Assembly (NCBI RefSeq): GCF_000188695.1
Contig: NW_004754928.1
Location: 674,076-700,508 of the forward strand
Direction: 5' to 3'
Source: Salpingoeca rosetta
Lineage: Eukaryota; Opisthokonta; Choanoflagellata; Craspedida; Salpingoecidae
DNA: 26,433 bases
Below the pieces are notes generated by a model. That model made no database searches and was not told where the DNA came from. It saw nothing but the letters and a program-made list of their open reading frames with translations. A program made the translations under genes and the position numbers. This document shows positions 9,061-19,468 of this stretch, in pieces (the stretch's first letter is position 1; every line of letters starts with the position of its first letter).

Positions 9061-9951
9061 CTTATCTGTCTCAGCCTTGGCTAGAGTCAGGTCGCTGCTG
9101 GTGCCTTCTTGAAGGACTTAGCCAGGCTAGTGACAGTTGGGTTGGTTTGGTACGCCAGTTTGGTTGTCTTGTGTTATCGAGGGTTGCGGAGTGGTTTGTT
9201 TCGTAGCAGGTGTTGTTTGAAGTGGGTGGTGTTGGCCAGTTGGCCTGTTTTGTGCTTGTTCTTCTTCCCTCCCCCTTCTCTCCTGTGTCTTTGGTGGTTG
9301 TTGTGCAAGACTGCACAACGCCGTTTGTCATTCACATATTCCTTGGAGCAAACCAAGCTCACGTTTGGTGTGTGTGTGTGTGTGTATTTGATCCTTGAAC
9401 CATCTGAACTTTTCTTCTTTGTCGTGTCTTGTGCGAGTGGACACTTGCTCGCACTCCGCACACTCGCTCTTGATTGAGTGCGCGTTGCTAACAAGCTTAA
9501 CCGTGGTAATTGTTGTGAACGGAAATGAAATACACGTGTGTATGAACGGGGCAATGAAAGTCGAGTGCGTGGGTGGAAGAGAGGATGTGTGTGTGCGGTT
9601 GCACACGCGTTGAACCCCATGCTGATGTCACGTGGATGGAAATGCATTGGCTTGCGGGCTGACGACTCTCGAAGAAGTGTGATTGCCTTGTTATACTGGA
9701 AGTGTTGCCTCTACGCCAGCATGAACACTACGCGTTCCACAGTCTTGGAACAGCTTCTCGCGCCATCGCAATGCATGCACTCGGTTGAGGGTTGAGGGTG
9801 GGTCATTTCAATTCGAAATAAAAGCACAATGAGCAGCATCAGGTGCACAGGACGCAGTAACAGCGGTGACGAAAACGAAAAAGGTGCAGAAAGGGCACAC
9901 AAGTGTTCGCACGCACACACACACACACACACAGACACACGCGCGCAACAA
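9061..9951. other. Intergenic region between PARP14-like locus and propeller gene
   Basis: No convincing coding frame. It holds a (GT)n run at about 9368-9384, an AATAAA on the plus strand at 9817-9822 that may serve the upstream locus, and an (AC)n run at about 9916-9940, only 12 bases beyond the stop of the minus-strand gene. Short open frames here have no recognisable pattern. Confidence 0.6.
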
Positions 9952-11229
9952 TCAGCACCCCGGGTCAATGACAAGTATGTTCTCAGCATCAAATGGAATG
10001 CCGTAGATGAGGCCGTTTGGAGCAAGCACCCCGTCCCACCACTTGAAGGATCCAACAAGGCCAGTAACGGCGGTCGTGTCGGTGGTGTTTGTGGTTGGAT
10101 CGAAGATGAGCACGGAAGGCGAGTCAAATGGGAATCCAACGACGTTGCCGTTGGGTGCGAGCACGCCGCCAACCCACTTTGAAGTGCCACTTGCACCTGC
10201 CACAAAATGCTCGTCGGTGGCGTTAGTGGATGGATTGATGACGAGCGTGGTTGCAGCTTCGCCTGGGATGGTGTAGATGAGGCCATTGTGTGCAAGCACG
10301 CCATCATACCACTTGAAATTTGTGCCAAGGCCACTGATGGTGGTGACGTCCATCGCCAACGTCTCTGGATTGATGATGAGGACGGAGGAAGCCCTCACGG
10401 GAATGCAGTAGATGAGCCCGTTGTCGGGATGCACGCCACCGTACCACTTATACCCCTGACTCGACAGCCCGGACAGCGTGGTGATGTCGGCTGTGTTGGT
10501 CTCTGGGTCGATGATCAGCACAGACGTGGCAAAGTAAGGGATGCCGAAGATGAGGCCATTGTAGGCGACCACGCCACTGCGCCACTTATTGCTCGTGGAT
10601 CCAAGTGAGTGGATACTTGTGGTGTCAACCGTGTTGGTGTCTGGGTCAATGATGAGCATCGTCTCCCGGTTTGAAGGGAACATGTAGATGAGGCCGTTGT
10701 GTGCCAACACAGCGCCAGCCCATTTTCCACCACCCACAGGGAATCCCGAGATTGTGGACGTGTCGACGGTGTTCGTGTTAGGATTGATGATGAGCACGGA
10801 GGAAGGATATAACGGCGCAGCGTAGATCAGCCCATTGTTCGCCACCACTCCCCCAAGCCACCTGTTTCCTGCTGACTCCAGCTGCCCAAATGTGCTGGCG
10901 CTCGGCTCCACCAGACGACACAAGCGATGATGCTGCAGAGCGTTGGTGTTCTGCTGTGCATTGATCGTGCTCTGCTGCGCCGACACAGTGCTCATCAGCG
11001 TGCTGAGTGCCTCGTGCACATTCATCCCGTTCACAAACACGGGTTGGCTCATTGGATCGCTTGTGTTGATGTGAAACGCGCCCGCATCATCCTCCGCCAT
11101 CGTCACCTCTCCAACAACGCTGCTGATGAGCGGCATAAAGCACACTGCAACCGCCACCAGCAGCACGGGGAGCAGCAGCATCAGTCCACGTGCCTGCAGG
11201 CATCCCGTCGTTCTCATCGGTGCCATCAT
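9952..11229 (-). CDS. Membrane-anchored beta-propeller-like repeat protein (seven ~46-residue repeats)
   Basis: Intact single-exon gene of 425 codons with ATGATG at 11229-11224 and TGA at 9954-9952. After a short basic stretch (residues 1-14) comes one hydrophobic segment (about 16-37), fitting a signal anchor or uncleaved signal peptide. Residues 90-120 hold a [17 protein letters not shown] helix. From about residue 117 there are seven repeats with the pattern [15 protein letters not shown]....SVLIIDP.TNT.DTT.ISGL. The seventh stops after LVIDPGC, missing the last strand. Such repeats are expected to form blades of a propeller, probably closed by the N-terminal strand or left open; the binding partner is unknown. 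Similar '[15 protein letters not shown]' proteins are, as I recall, widespread in protists without assigned function. No frame damage at all, in contrast with the flanking plus-strand loci. Confidence 0.85.
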   Translation of the reverse strand: MMAPMRTTGCLQARGLMLLLPVLLVAVAVCFMPLISSVVGEVTMAEDDAGAFHINTSDPMSQPVFVNGMNVHEALSTLMSTVSAQQSTINAQQNTNALQHHRLCRLVEPSASTFGQLESAGNRWLGGVVANNGLIYAAPLYPSSVLIINPNTNTVDTSTISGFPVGGGKWAGAVLAHNGLIYMFPSNRETMLIIDPDTNTVDTTSIHSLGSTSNKWRSGVVAYNGLIFGIPYFATSVLIIDPETNTADITTLSGLSSQGYKWYGGVHPDNGLIYCIPVRASSVLIINPETLAMDVTTISGLGTNFKWYDGVLAHNGLIYTIPGEAATTLVINPSTNATDEHFVAGASGTSKWVGGVLAPNGNVVGFPFDSPSVLIFDPTTNTTDTTAVTGLVGSFKWWDGVLAPNGLIYGIPFDAENILVIDPGC

Positions 11230-11520
11230 ACCCCAAGTGGGTGAAGAAGAAGAGAGAAGAGTGGAAGGAGGAGAGAAGAGAAGTAGGAGTTAAGTGTGCC
11301 TCCTTCCTCCTTCCTCGTTCGTGGTGTCTGTTCGCAGGACAGGCGCAGCACCAAGACAAGAGAAGACAGGATTGGTTGTTGTTGTTTGTTTGTGGCGTTT
11401 TGGCTGGTTGTGGTTGTGGACGATTGTTGGGAATCGTGCATTGGATTTCCAGCGACACACAAGCAAGTTCACTGTTGTGTGTGTTGTGTTGTTGTGGAAA
11501 GGAAGCACGTTGAAACACAT

Positions 11521-11574
11521 CCATCCATCTATCCATCCATCCATCCATCCATCCATCCATCCATCCATCCATCC
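11521..11574 (+). repeat. (ATCC)n microsatellite
   Basis: About thirteen units of CCAT with one CTAT variant, upstream of the propeller gene. Confidence 0.95.
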
Positions 11575-11802
11575 TTCCCTCAGCCTTCCTTCCTTCATCA
11601 GCTCATCACTGGACCAACAAGGACAGAGCACACACGGCACACGATGTCGGTGTCTTGCTGTGTTGTACTCCCACCACGGCTTCATCACGCAGTGCAAAAG
11701 AAGGGCGTGAATTGAACACATGTCAAGGAGACAGGCATCGTGACTGAAGAATGCACTGCTCACACAAAGGTGCGTGCGTGTGAGTGTGCGTGTGTGTGAG
11801 GT

Positions 11803-11843
11803 CATTGCATTGCATCACATCACATTGCATTGCATTGCATTGC
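11803..11843 (+). repeat. (CATTG)n pentanucleotide tract
   Basis: Runs of CATTG interrupted by CATCA, in the divergent intergenic region. Confidence 0.9.
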
Positions 11844-12379
11844 TCAGGCTTATCTGCGAAACACGCGCAAACACGTACACACATACATCACACATTGTTC
11901 CAATGACACGTGCTCACGCGCCGTCTTCCTCTCCTCCATCACCCCCCAGCTTGTGCTGGTGCACCTGACCTCCTCTCGCGTCTGACGTCGCATCTGACAT
12001 CGTGTCGCTCTCGTCCTCCCACCACCCACCTTCTCCACGCTGCCTCGTGCCTCTGTGAACGCAGTGTCCATGCAGCCAAGGACGCACACAGGTGCACCTG
12101 ATGTACGTGTGTGATGCAGCGGTCCCTCTCTGTCCCAGACACTCCCCAGCCACTGCTGCCGATACCATCAGGAGTGTGCCTTTCCTCCCTCCGTCTGGTT
12201 GGCACCAGCATGCATGCGCACAGCCCCTCCTCTCCACCAACACGGCGTGCTCCTCGCCAGGACAGGTGCAAGCATGCGTGATGTTGAGTGTGCATGGACG
12301 AGCAGAAGAACAACGTGAGCCTGCTGCTGCTGCATGTGGCCACTCGACCTCCACCACCACCACCACAACAACAACAACC

Positions 12380-12622
12380 ATGGCGTCTCCTCAGGCAAAG
12401 TCCACCGTGGCATGTGGCTCTTGTACCCATGGCAATGCGGCCATCGTCAGCGACAGCAGCAGTGTGTGGGGCCAGCGGTGATCAAGACCACACTCATGAT
12501 CAATGACAAGACGGTTGCTGTCGAACATCTTGCAGAGGTGTCACCCGATGAGCTGGCAGACGTTGCACGCGACGGGCGGGTATTCCGTTGAAATCGTCTC
12601 ACCACCACAGCAGCGTGAAGAG
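12380..12622 (+). other. Heavy-metal-associated domain 1 of the ATPase, broken
   Basis: ACGSCTHG keeps the CxxC copper site, but the preceding Gly-Met of the usual GMTC is not in frame. A TGA at 12479-12481 ends this frame. The next frame gives VIKTTLMINDKTVAVEHLAE and VSPDELADVARDG, then a further change gives GYSVEIVS, the usual end of an HMA domain. A linker (KKEPAPSDNHQDAVADTLRK) is readable up to the (GT)n intron. Confidence 0.65.
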
Positions 12623-12797
12623 CAGCAGGCTGTTGATGGGGTGTCCACGTCCTCCCTTCAGCTTCGAGCACACCTGACAAGAAAGAACCGGCGCCTTCCG
12701 ACAACCACCAAGATGCTGTTGCCGACACTCTTCGGAAAGCCATCACCCCACCCCAGCACAGCATCACCTCCTCACGACTCTGGCGTGCGTGCATGCA

Positions 12798-12801
<4 letters not shown>

Positions 12802-12883
<82 letters not shown>
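12802..12883 (+). repeat. (TG)n microsatellite
   Basis: About 41 TG units in the first intron of the ATPase locus. Confidence 0.95.
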
Positions 12884-12887
<4 letters not shown>

Positions 12888-12980
12888 TCAGTGCTCGCTT
12901 CGGTACTTCCTCACTTCCACACATAATTCTCGCTGGTACACACTGCATCTACCGCTGCGCTGCACTGCGCTGCACTACAG

Positions 12981-13165
12981 GCATGTCGTGCGTCTCGTGC
13001 GTGCCCAACATTGAGAGCGCATGCCTCGGTGTGCACAGCATTGTGTCGTGTGGGCCTGCTCACTGGCACCGCGCCGGTGAAGCCCTGCAGCCATCATCGC
13101 CAGCATTGGCGAGGTCGGCGAACACGAAGGCCCGCGAGGAAACGCACACATCAACAAGACACCAC
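12981..13165 (+). other. Heavy-metal-associated domain 2 of the ATPase, broken
   Basis: The exon starts after ctacag and, with a split Gly codon, reads GMSCVSCVPNIESA, a canonical HMA copper site. The rest is spread over two other frames: VGLLTGTAPVK and PAAIIASIGEVG. The domain is shortened as well as frame-broken. The donor is gtacgt at 13166. Confidence 0.7.
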
Positions 13166-13330
13166 GTACGTCAGCATGAGGTGTGGTATGTAGTGCAGCA
13201 CTGCATCTCTGCTTGTCTGTTTTGCTTGCATGCACGCATGGCTGCTTGTATGCACGCATGCCTGCTTTCCACTTCAACCTCTCACCCTCCTCCTGCTGCT
13301 GCTGCTGTTGTTATTGGACATGCATGACAG

Positions 13331-13446
13331 GCGATGCTGAGGGCCCTGCCTGCCCGGTGTTCAAACGGTGCAGATTGATGATGCGTCGGGCCGTATGGAA
13401 GTCAAACACGAGACCTATGCAACGGGACCACGCGACATGATCACAT
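13331..13446 (+). other. Heavy-metal-associated domain 3 of the ATPase, N-terminally truncated
   Basis: LRALP and, in the next frame, PGVQTVQIDDASGRMEVKHE and TYATGPRDMI match the second half of an ATP7 metal-binding domain; 'GPRD(M/I)I' is typical of the last such domain of animal copper pumps. The CxxC half is missing, either in an unrecognised upstream exon or deleted. Confidence 0.65.
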
Positions 13447-13659
13447 GTGCGTGCGTGTGTGTGTGTGTGTGTGTATGTGTGTGTTTGCACTTGTACGTGT
13501 CGCTTCGTCTCATTGCTTCTCCACTTTCTCCTCCAACCACATCCCTCCAACTGACTCTGTGTCTGTCCTTGCTACCACGCCTTCTTGCCGCGCACCACCA
13601 CTTGCTCACAACAATGCCCTGTGTTATGCACCTCACACAACACCCATTTGTTCCTGCAG

Positions 13660-13959
13660 CGCGCTGAAGGATGCTGGGGCACGCGGCGGAGCTGGAACAC
13701 GAAACACCACCACCCACAGGAGCGAGATCCGCTTCCGCCCCATCATCTTCATCGTGTGCACCACCGTGTTTCTTCGTCGCGTCCACCATCATTGCTGCCG
13801 CGTGGCCAGACTCCTGGGATGCACGCATCGTCGATGACATGTCGCAACGCATAATCTCATCCTCATGCTGGTGGGTCTGATCTCCTTCATTTTCCCGGGC
13901 GGCCGTTTGATCCTCTCCGCGGTGCAGTCCACCATGCACGGCGCTGTCAACATGAATGT

Positions 13960-14005
<46 letters not shown>

Positions 14006-14864
14006 TGTGTGTGTATGTGTGCGTGTGTGAGTGTGCTTGTATGTGTGTGGTTTGTTGCGAACACTTCCGCACGTTCTCTTCACGTCCACCACTGCAGTGA
14101 ACAAGACAGCGTTACACGTGCCTTCTTTGCTAGCGTGTCGCGTGCACACGTGTCGCTGATCCACGCGCACTTGCGCTTGCGTTGTTTGAAACCCACCACA
14201 GGGCTGCTTACCTGTACTCCCTGGTGGTGTTCATTGTTGCCGCCGCCTCCCACGAGTACTCTGACTTGCGGTGGTGGCGACCTCTTCTTTGAGACCGGCA
14301 TTCTCCTCTTCACCTTTGTGTCGCCCGGGCGGTACATCGAACACCTCGCCAAAGGCAGCACCTCCAGCCTGCCGAAGGACGATAGTCAAGGCAACCGCGT
14401 GGAGGAGCGATTGACACCGAGCTCGTGCAGCGCGGCGACGACCTGAAGGTGCGTGATCACGGGGTGGGTGTTGGAGCTGGTGGTGGTGCGTAACATGGTG
14501 GTGGTGGGTGATGGCGGGTGGTTGGTTGTAGCTGCTGCAGCAGCAATGTGGCAGTTGTTGCAACCCTCAGCTGAGATTGTGGCAGCAGCCAGATAATGCA
14601 CTGTCATTGCATCTCGCTCACCTTTCCTCACGTTCTTGGTTGCAGATGGTGGCTGGTGACAAAGTGCCTGTGAATTGGATGCACGCGTGCTGGAGGGTGC
14701 AGGTGAAATGGACGAGGCCATGATCACGGGGCAAATCAAATCCCGTCTCGTCTCCAAAGGCGTTGATGACATTGTCATTTGGGCGGCACCATGGTGCATG
14801 GTCTTCGAGGCCACGCACGTTGGCAGTGAGGATGCTCAACTGTCAAAGGCGCCCATCCAGCAAG
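13660..14864 (+). other. Membrane and actuator-domain exons of the ATPase
   Basis: Exon 13660-13960 ends with LMLVGLISFIFPGGRLILSA and STMHGAVNMNV, the helix before the 'NMDVLV' motif. Exon 14202-14448 gives AAYLYSLVVFIVAAASHEYS, then FFETGILLFTFVSPGRYIEH and LAKGSTSSL (the 'GR.LE..AK.kTS' helix), then TELVQRGDDLK. Exon 14646-14864 gives AGDKVPVN, VLEGAGEMDEAMITGQ, ATHVGSEDAQLSKAPIQQ. The TGES/TGE dephosphorylation motif reads TGQ in the open frame. If a one-base shift is assumed, the same bases give K-S-N-P-V-S, also without Glu. About a dozen residues are missing between the ATHVG and SKAPIQ motifs. Confidence 0.65.
13961..14004 (+). repeat. (GT)n microsatellite
   Basis: About 22 GT units starting at the donor of the ATPase intron that follows NMNV; imperfect GT continues to about 14048. 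Confidence 0.95.
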
Positions 14865-14998
14865 GTGTGTGTGTGTACTGGATACGACACGCTACACCAC
14901 CGGTTCACACGTGCCTGTCAATGTTTCTGCAGACATTCCCACTCACACATACACGCACACCCTCTCCTTTTCCTTCATCTCTCCTTTTTCTTTCCCAG

Positions 14999-15960
14999 AC
15001 AAGCTGGCGGGGCGCTTTGTGTCAGGCATCGTATTGCTGCTGGTGTGTGGGTTGCGCTGCTGACGTCGGGTGCCGCTGACACATTGGAGCTCACATCCGA
15101 CGAAGGTGGCAATCAAATTGTGTCTGTGTGTGTGTGTGTGTGTGTCTGTGTGTGTCTGTGTGTGTCTGTGTCTGTGTGTGGTGCTCCGTACTGTTGCTCG
15201 CGAGTCGTGGTAAGAGAACACACCTCCCTGCCCACACTCACTCACTCACACACACGCTCTCTCACACACTCTCAACTCTGCCTCCTCACAGGCCGTGCTT
15301 AACAAGACGGGCACGCTGACGGTTGGATCTCCACAAGTCATGTGTGTGCGTGCTCGTTGGTGATGACACGTGGACGGAGGACGGCACCCCGTCGAAGCTG
15401 GTGGCGGCTGAAGAGGCAAACAGCGAACATGCCCCTGGGCCAGGCGATTGTGGCGCACGGCGGCGCTGTATCCTGCGACGGACCTCAAGACGGTCTCTGG
15501 TCGGAGCATCTCAGCAACCGTGGACAGCAAACCCATTGCCATTGGCATGCCCATTGTGCTATGGGCATGCACATTGTGGTATTGGCAATCCCACGCCATC
15601 AGCGGCAAATAGCGGCAGACGATGCACGAAGATGAGGAGACGCGTGGCTACATGGTCGTTGTGTGCTCGGCAGACGGCAAGCTTCTGCCTGGGCTACGTT
15701 TGGTCTCGCTGACACGTGCAAGCCCTCGAGGCGAAGAAGGCGGTGCGCCTGCTGCGCCAGCATGCCTGACCATGGCCATGCTCACGGGCGACAAGGAGGG
15801 CACTGCGCGATCCATTGGAGACAGAGGTTGGCATCGACACCGTGCTCGCAGCAGCGTGCAGGAGATGGAGGCGAAAGGGCGAGGTGGTGGTGATGGTTGG
15901 CGACGGCATCAACATTGAGTCCGCGGACGTCGTTCTGATGATTAAGGACAACCTGCTTGC
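14999..15960 (+). other. Phosphorylation and nucleotide-binding region of the ATPase
   Basis: Exon 14999 onward reads DKLAGRFVSGIV and, after a frame change, GVWVALLTSGAADTLELTSD; an intron with GT-rich repeats follows (about 15120-15291). Exon 8 starts AVLNKTGTLTVGSPQVM: the invariant phospho-Asp codon is AAC at 15301-15303. Then, over several frames, come LVAAEEANSEH, PLGQAIVAHGG, DLKTVSGRSISATVD, RGYMVVVCSADGKLL, MLTGDKEGTARSI, EVGIDTVLA, VMVGDGINIESADVVLMIKD. TGD and GDGIN are kept. The loop between GDGIN and ADVVLM, normally about 30 residues with the D(S/A)PAL element, is reduced to IES. Confidence 0.7.
15121..15181 (+). repeat. Imperfect (GT)n / TCTGTG tract
   Basis: GT units broken by regular TC insertions, in the ATPase intron before the NKTGT exon. 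Confidence 0.9.
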
Positions 15961-16179
15961 TGAATGTGTTTGCTGGCCATGCACCTGTTGCATGCGACCG
16001 TGCTCCGCATCCACTACAACGTTCATCTGGGCCGTGTGGTCTACAACGCCGCTGGCGTATGCAGGTGGCGGACACTGCGATGCGTGCGCTGCCGTTGCCT
16101 CCTGGAGCGACTCCGCTGACGTTTGTGGCTTCGCGGCTTTGCGGCTGCAGCCATCCACTGGTCGTGGCAAGTGGCCACC

Positions 16180-18374
16180 TCTTCAGCAACGCCAACGACG
16201 GACGTGCACGCGATCCGCGAAATCACCAGCGTCCACGTTTCGGAGATCCAATCCATGGCAACAGCCGCCACTTCGGCACCTTCTGTTGTGGTCCTGTGGC
16301 ATCATTTTGATGAGGGCGATGGCTTGATCGGCACCATCAGCGTGCCTGCGAGCGGAGAGCAGCACCTGCTTGTGTCGGAAGGCCGGCAGTTTTGGCGGCG
16401 TACAGCCTGACCTCCTCCTCCTCCTCGTCGCTGCGCGTGTCCCTGATCCACAGCCCTCTTGCAGCAGGAAGCTCGTGCTCGCTGCCGGGTACGATGGCGC
16501 ACAGTGTTTGGGACTTGGACAAGCCCTTGTCGTGCGGCCGCGCTGCCGCCCTCCGTTTGGTGGTCAGCACGATCGATCAGAGGCAACGGCAGCGTGCACC
16601 AGCCCCGCGATGGTGAGCGTGTTTTGACCACGTACATCCTGGAGCAGTGGAGCATGACATTTGTTGCCGTTGTGTTGTGGAGCATGCGAGGCTGGCAGCC
16701 CATCACACAGCACAACGCCGGCCAGTGCAAGCTTCGAGTCAGCCACTTGGACACGCGACGCCAAGCACGTTCTCCTGTATGGCCGAGCTTCGCGGTGCCA
16801 GCTGCGTATTGTGTGCTCACAAGCTTCAACAAGGTCAACACAACGGCCGTCGTAATCCGCCCTGTTGGCCATCTAGTTTGACCCAAGACACGATGCCTGG
16901 AGCCGTTGCCCTTGTCACCCACCATGCCGAGGCCTCGCCTGAGCTCCCCATCGCACGTGTCCAATTGACTTTGACAGCTTTGCTGAGCTGGAGCGAGCCG
17001 TGCGCATGTTCCATGTCACCGTGAGCACTGCCGTCGAAGATGCCAAGACAGACACGCCGCTGTCTCTGTTGTCGTTTGCGGCCAACAAGGCCAGCCACGC
17101 GCCCGCACTCCGTGCCATCTTCAGCACCTCCACCAGCGTGTCCTGGCTCGACTACAGCATGGTGCACTGCGTCGTGGACAAGGTGTGTGAAGCCATCAGG
17201 GCCTTCAACCAAGGAGGGCAACAAGCCCTGGCAGCGAAGCCCTGGTCACAGCGCGCGTCCCTGACGCACACCCTCGTCGCAGACATCATTCTGCTTGTGT
17301 GCACGTTTCCAAGCGAGCTTGAGCTTGCGACGTCCACTGCCGACAAGCAGTACAACCACCAGCAGCGGGCATGATTGTCTCACCAGGGCAGACAGGACAT
17401 TCATCAGCGAGATGCGCAGCAGTACGTTTTGGCACAACCGGCTGAAGTTGTCTGGTGAGCTGGCCAAGCTTGAGGACCCTGGGGCGCGCGTGGTGCCACT
17501 TGGCGCGTGCAGCTGGTTTTGTGAATGATGACGGTTTTCAGCCTGCGGGCGATGTAGAACTGTTTGGCAGCTTCATTGTTTGCGAGAGCGCCAGTTTTAT
17601 GTGGGAGGCGGCGAGGTGGTACATGCTCACCGTCGTCCTCATCACAGCCCTTCACCTTCGTCAGTGGCAAGGACGTGGCCCAGCTGCTGCTGGGAGTTGG
17701 TGAAGACAAGTCGGTGGTGATCATGCTGGTGCTGGGTGTGCTGGCTGGTTGTGGACATGGTGCAGGAGGTGCGGCAGTCACAGCTGTTTGGAAGTGACGG
17801 ATGCGGCATTGGTATTTGTAGTGCGTGGCACGCACTCTTTCCCAGCACGCACTCTTCCCAGCACGCACACACGTTCCTTTCACTGCGGTGCTGCCTGCAA
17901 GCATTCCAGCCAACGCATGATCCTGGCCCATCTGCTTCGACATGCGCCACTTCCTGCTCTGCTCGTTCTCGGCATCAACATCGTGGCCGGGTGGACGTCG
18001 TTCCGGCTGTTGCTGCTGCTCAACGACAACACACTGTCGGCCAACGGCCTTGCTGCTCGTGTTCAACAACGTGCTGCTGTGGATACCTTTGACGGCGACT
18101 ACAGTGGTGCTGTTGGCTGCTGCGCGTCCTGCATGTCAATGGTGCTGAACCTGCTGATTGCGCTCACGTCGGACTGTGCAGACATTGAGTTGCAGCTGCT
18201 GCGTGGCTGACGCATGAGGAGGCGGAGGATGGATGTATGTGCGACGCTTTTTTCAAGTGGTGGCTGCAACGTGCAGTGGCAGGGTGTGCTGCACGCGCTG
18301 AAGAAGGAGATGCAGCACAGCGCGTGCAGAACGACGTTGCCGACCATCATAGAATGAAATGTGACATGCCTTGA
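16180..18374 (+). pseudogene. Unrecognised multi-pass membrane protein, frame-disrupted
   Basis: Not recognised. The stretch has coding-like frames that change repeatedly: TDVHAIREITSVHVSEIQSM (16200-16260), GERVLTTYILEQWSMTFVAV (16613-16670), AVRMFHVTVSTAVEDAKTDT and LSLLSFAANKASHAPALRAI (16990-17120), FGSFIVCESASFMWEAARWY (17562-17620), LPALLVLGINIVAGW and FRLLLLLNDNTLSANGL (17955-18050), LLVFNNVLLWIPLTATTVVL (18053-18112), MVLNLLIALTSDCADIELQL (18139-18200). In a shifted frame the end reads LTHEEAEDGCMCDAFFKWWL (18212-18270) and stops at TGA 18372-18374. At least five hydrophobic segments suggest a membrane protein. It may have its own start near 16258-16392, or be a continuation of the ATPase locus by fusion; I cannot decide. 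Most breaks lack good splice sites. Confidence 0.4.
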
Positions 18375-18549
18375 AGTTGATGGTGTTGTGTTGGCTTTTC
18401 TTGTCGTTGGTGTTGGTTTATTGCTTGCACTTTGCGTCGTTCCAAACCCCGCAATACATGCGTGCTGAAGACACGTTCACTCATGCGTACGCAGAAAGAG
18501 CAAGCAAGTGCGCATGCATACACACACACGCACACACACACACACACAA

Positions 18550-18719
18550 TCAAGCAAGGTGGTGGTCCTTGAGCTCCCCAAACGACGGCCGTTCACGCGG
18601 GTTCTGCGCCATGCACTTGTACGTCAGCGACTGGAACCACTCGGGGATGGCTAAGGTGTGTATGTGTATGTGTGCGTTGTGAGGAAGAACGACGTGCAAG
18701 TAAGCAATCCAAACACACA

Positions 18720-18806
<87 letters not shown>

Positions 18807-19392
18807 CTCACCATCTTGTTCGCTGTCTTCAAACTTGAGCCGCTTACCATCTGCCATCAAGTTGCTGATGGTGGCGAGGATCGGACCACGGTACCCGCTC
18901 CCCTTCTCCTGCTCAATCAAATCCGGCACACGCTGCGTCGCCACCTCCCACATCAGCACGCCAAAGCTGAAGATGTCGGCCTCAAAGCTGTACTTGCTCC
19001 CCGTCAGCGCCTCTGGTGCCATGTACAGCGGCGTGCCCACGCCCGCCGTCAGCGTCATGCTGGTCATCGTCTGCATTCCAGCCTGCTGGCTGTATTGCGG
19101 ATCATCGTCAGCTTGACTGGACGACAGGCGAGTATGGCTGCTGCCGTGGGCTCTGCCGCTACCGCCACGCGTAAAGCACTGGCGAATGGACCCAAAATCC
19201 GTAATCTTGGCGCGAAGCGACGATGATACCAGCACGTTACCGCTCTTCAGGTCCCTGTGGATGCGATGAGGGTCGTATGATTGAGTGAGCGAGTGAGCAA
19301 GAAACACGTGGCTGGATGCAAACGCACACACACACACACACATACAGACACAGACACAGACACAGACACACACACACACACACACAGACACA

Positions 19393-19468
<76 letters not shown>

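Larger units (their letters stand above)
11230..12379. other. Divergent intergenic region with simple repeats
   Basis: This lies between the starts of the minus-strand propeller gene and the plus-strand ATPase, so promoters of both should be here. I see no TATA box I would defend. It holds an (ATCC)n tract (11521-11574), a (CATTG)n block (11803-11843) and, just before the ATPase ATG, CCACCACCACCACAACAACAACAACC. Short open frames show simple-repeat peptides only. Confidence 0.6.
12380..16250 (+). pseudogene. Copper-transporting P1B-type ATPase (ATP7-like), decayed
   Basis: Family members pump Cu(I) across Golgi or plasma membranes. Start ATG 12380 (aaccATGg) gives MASPQAKSTVACGSCTHGN. About eight exons with clear GT-AG signals can be followed: 12380-~12786, 12981-13165, 13331-13446, 13660-13960, 14202-14448, 14646-14864, 14999-~15119, 15292 onward. 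They carry three metal-binding-domain remnants, transmembrane stretches, the actuator domain, the phosphorylation and nucleotide-binding domain, and the last helices (ATVLRIHYNVHLGRVVYNAA near 15990-16050). Inactivating changes: DKTGT reads NKTGT (15301-15303), TGE reads TGQ (14726-14734), no CPC membrane motif between exons 7 and 8, the SEHP motif is frame-broken, and about 25 residues are missing between GDGIN and ADVVLM (15913/15914). Frame changes occur in most exons. Splice sites look normal, so decay may be recent, or the sequence is faulty. Confidence 0.75.

Noticed and set aside
17404..18069. 221-codon minus-strand open frame
   Set aside because: Antisense to hydrophobic plus-strand segments, low-complexity, with no motif.
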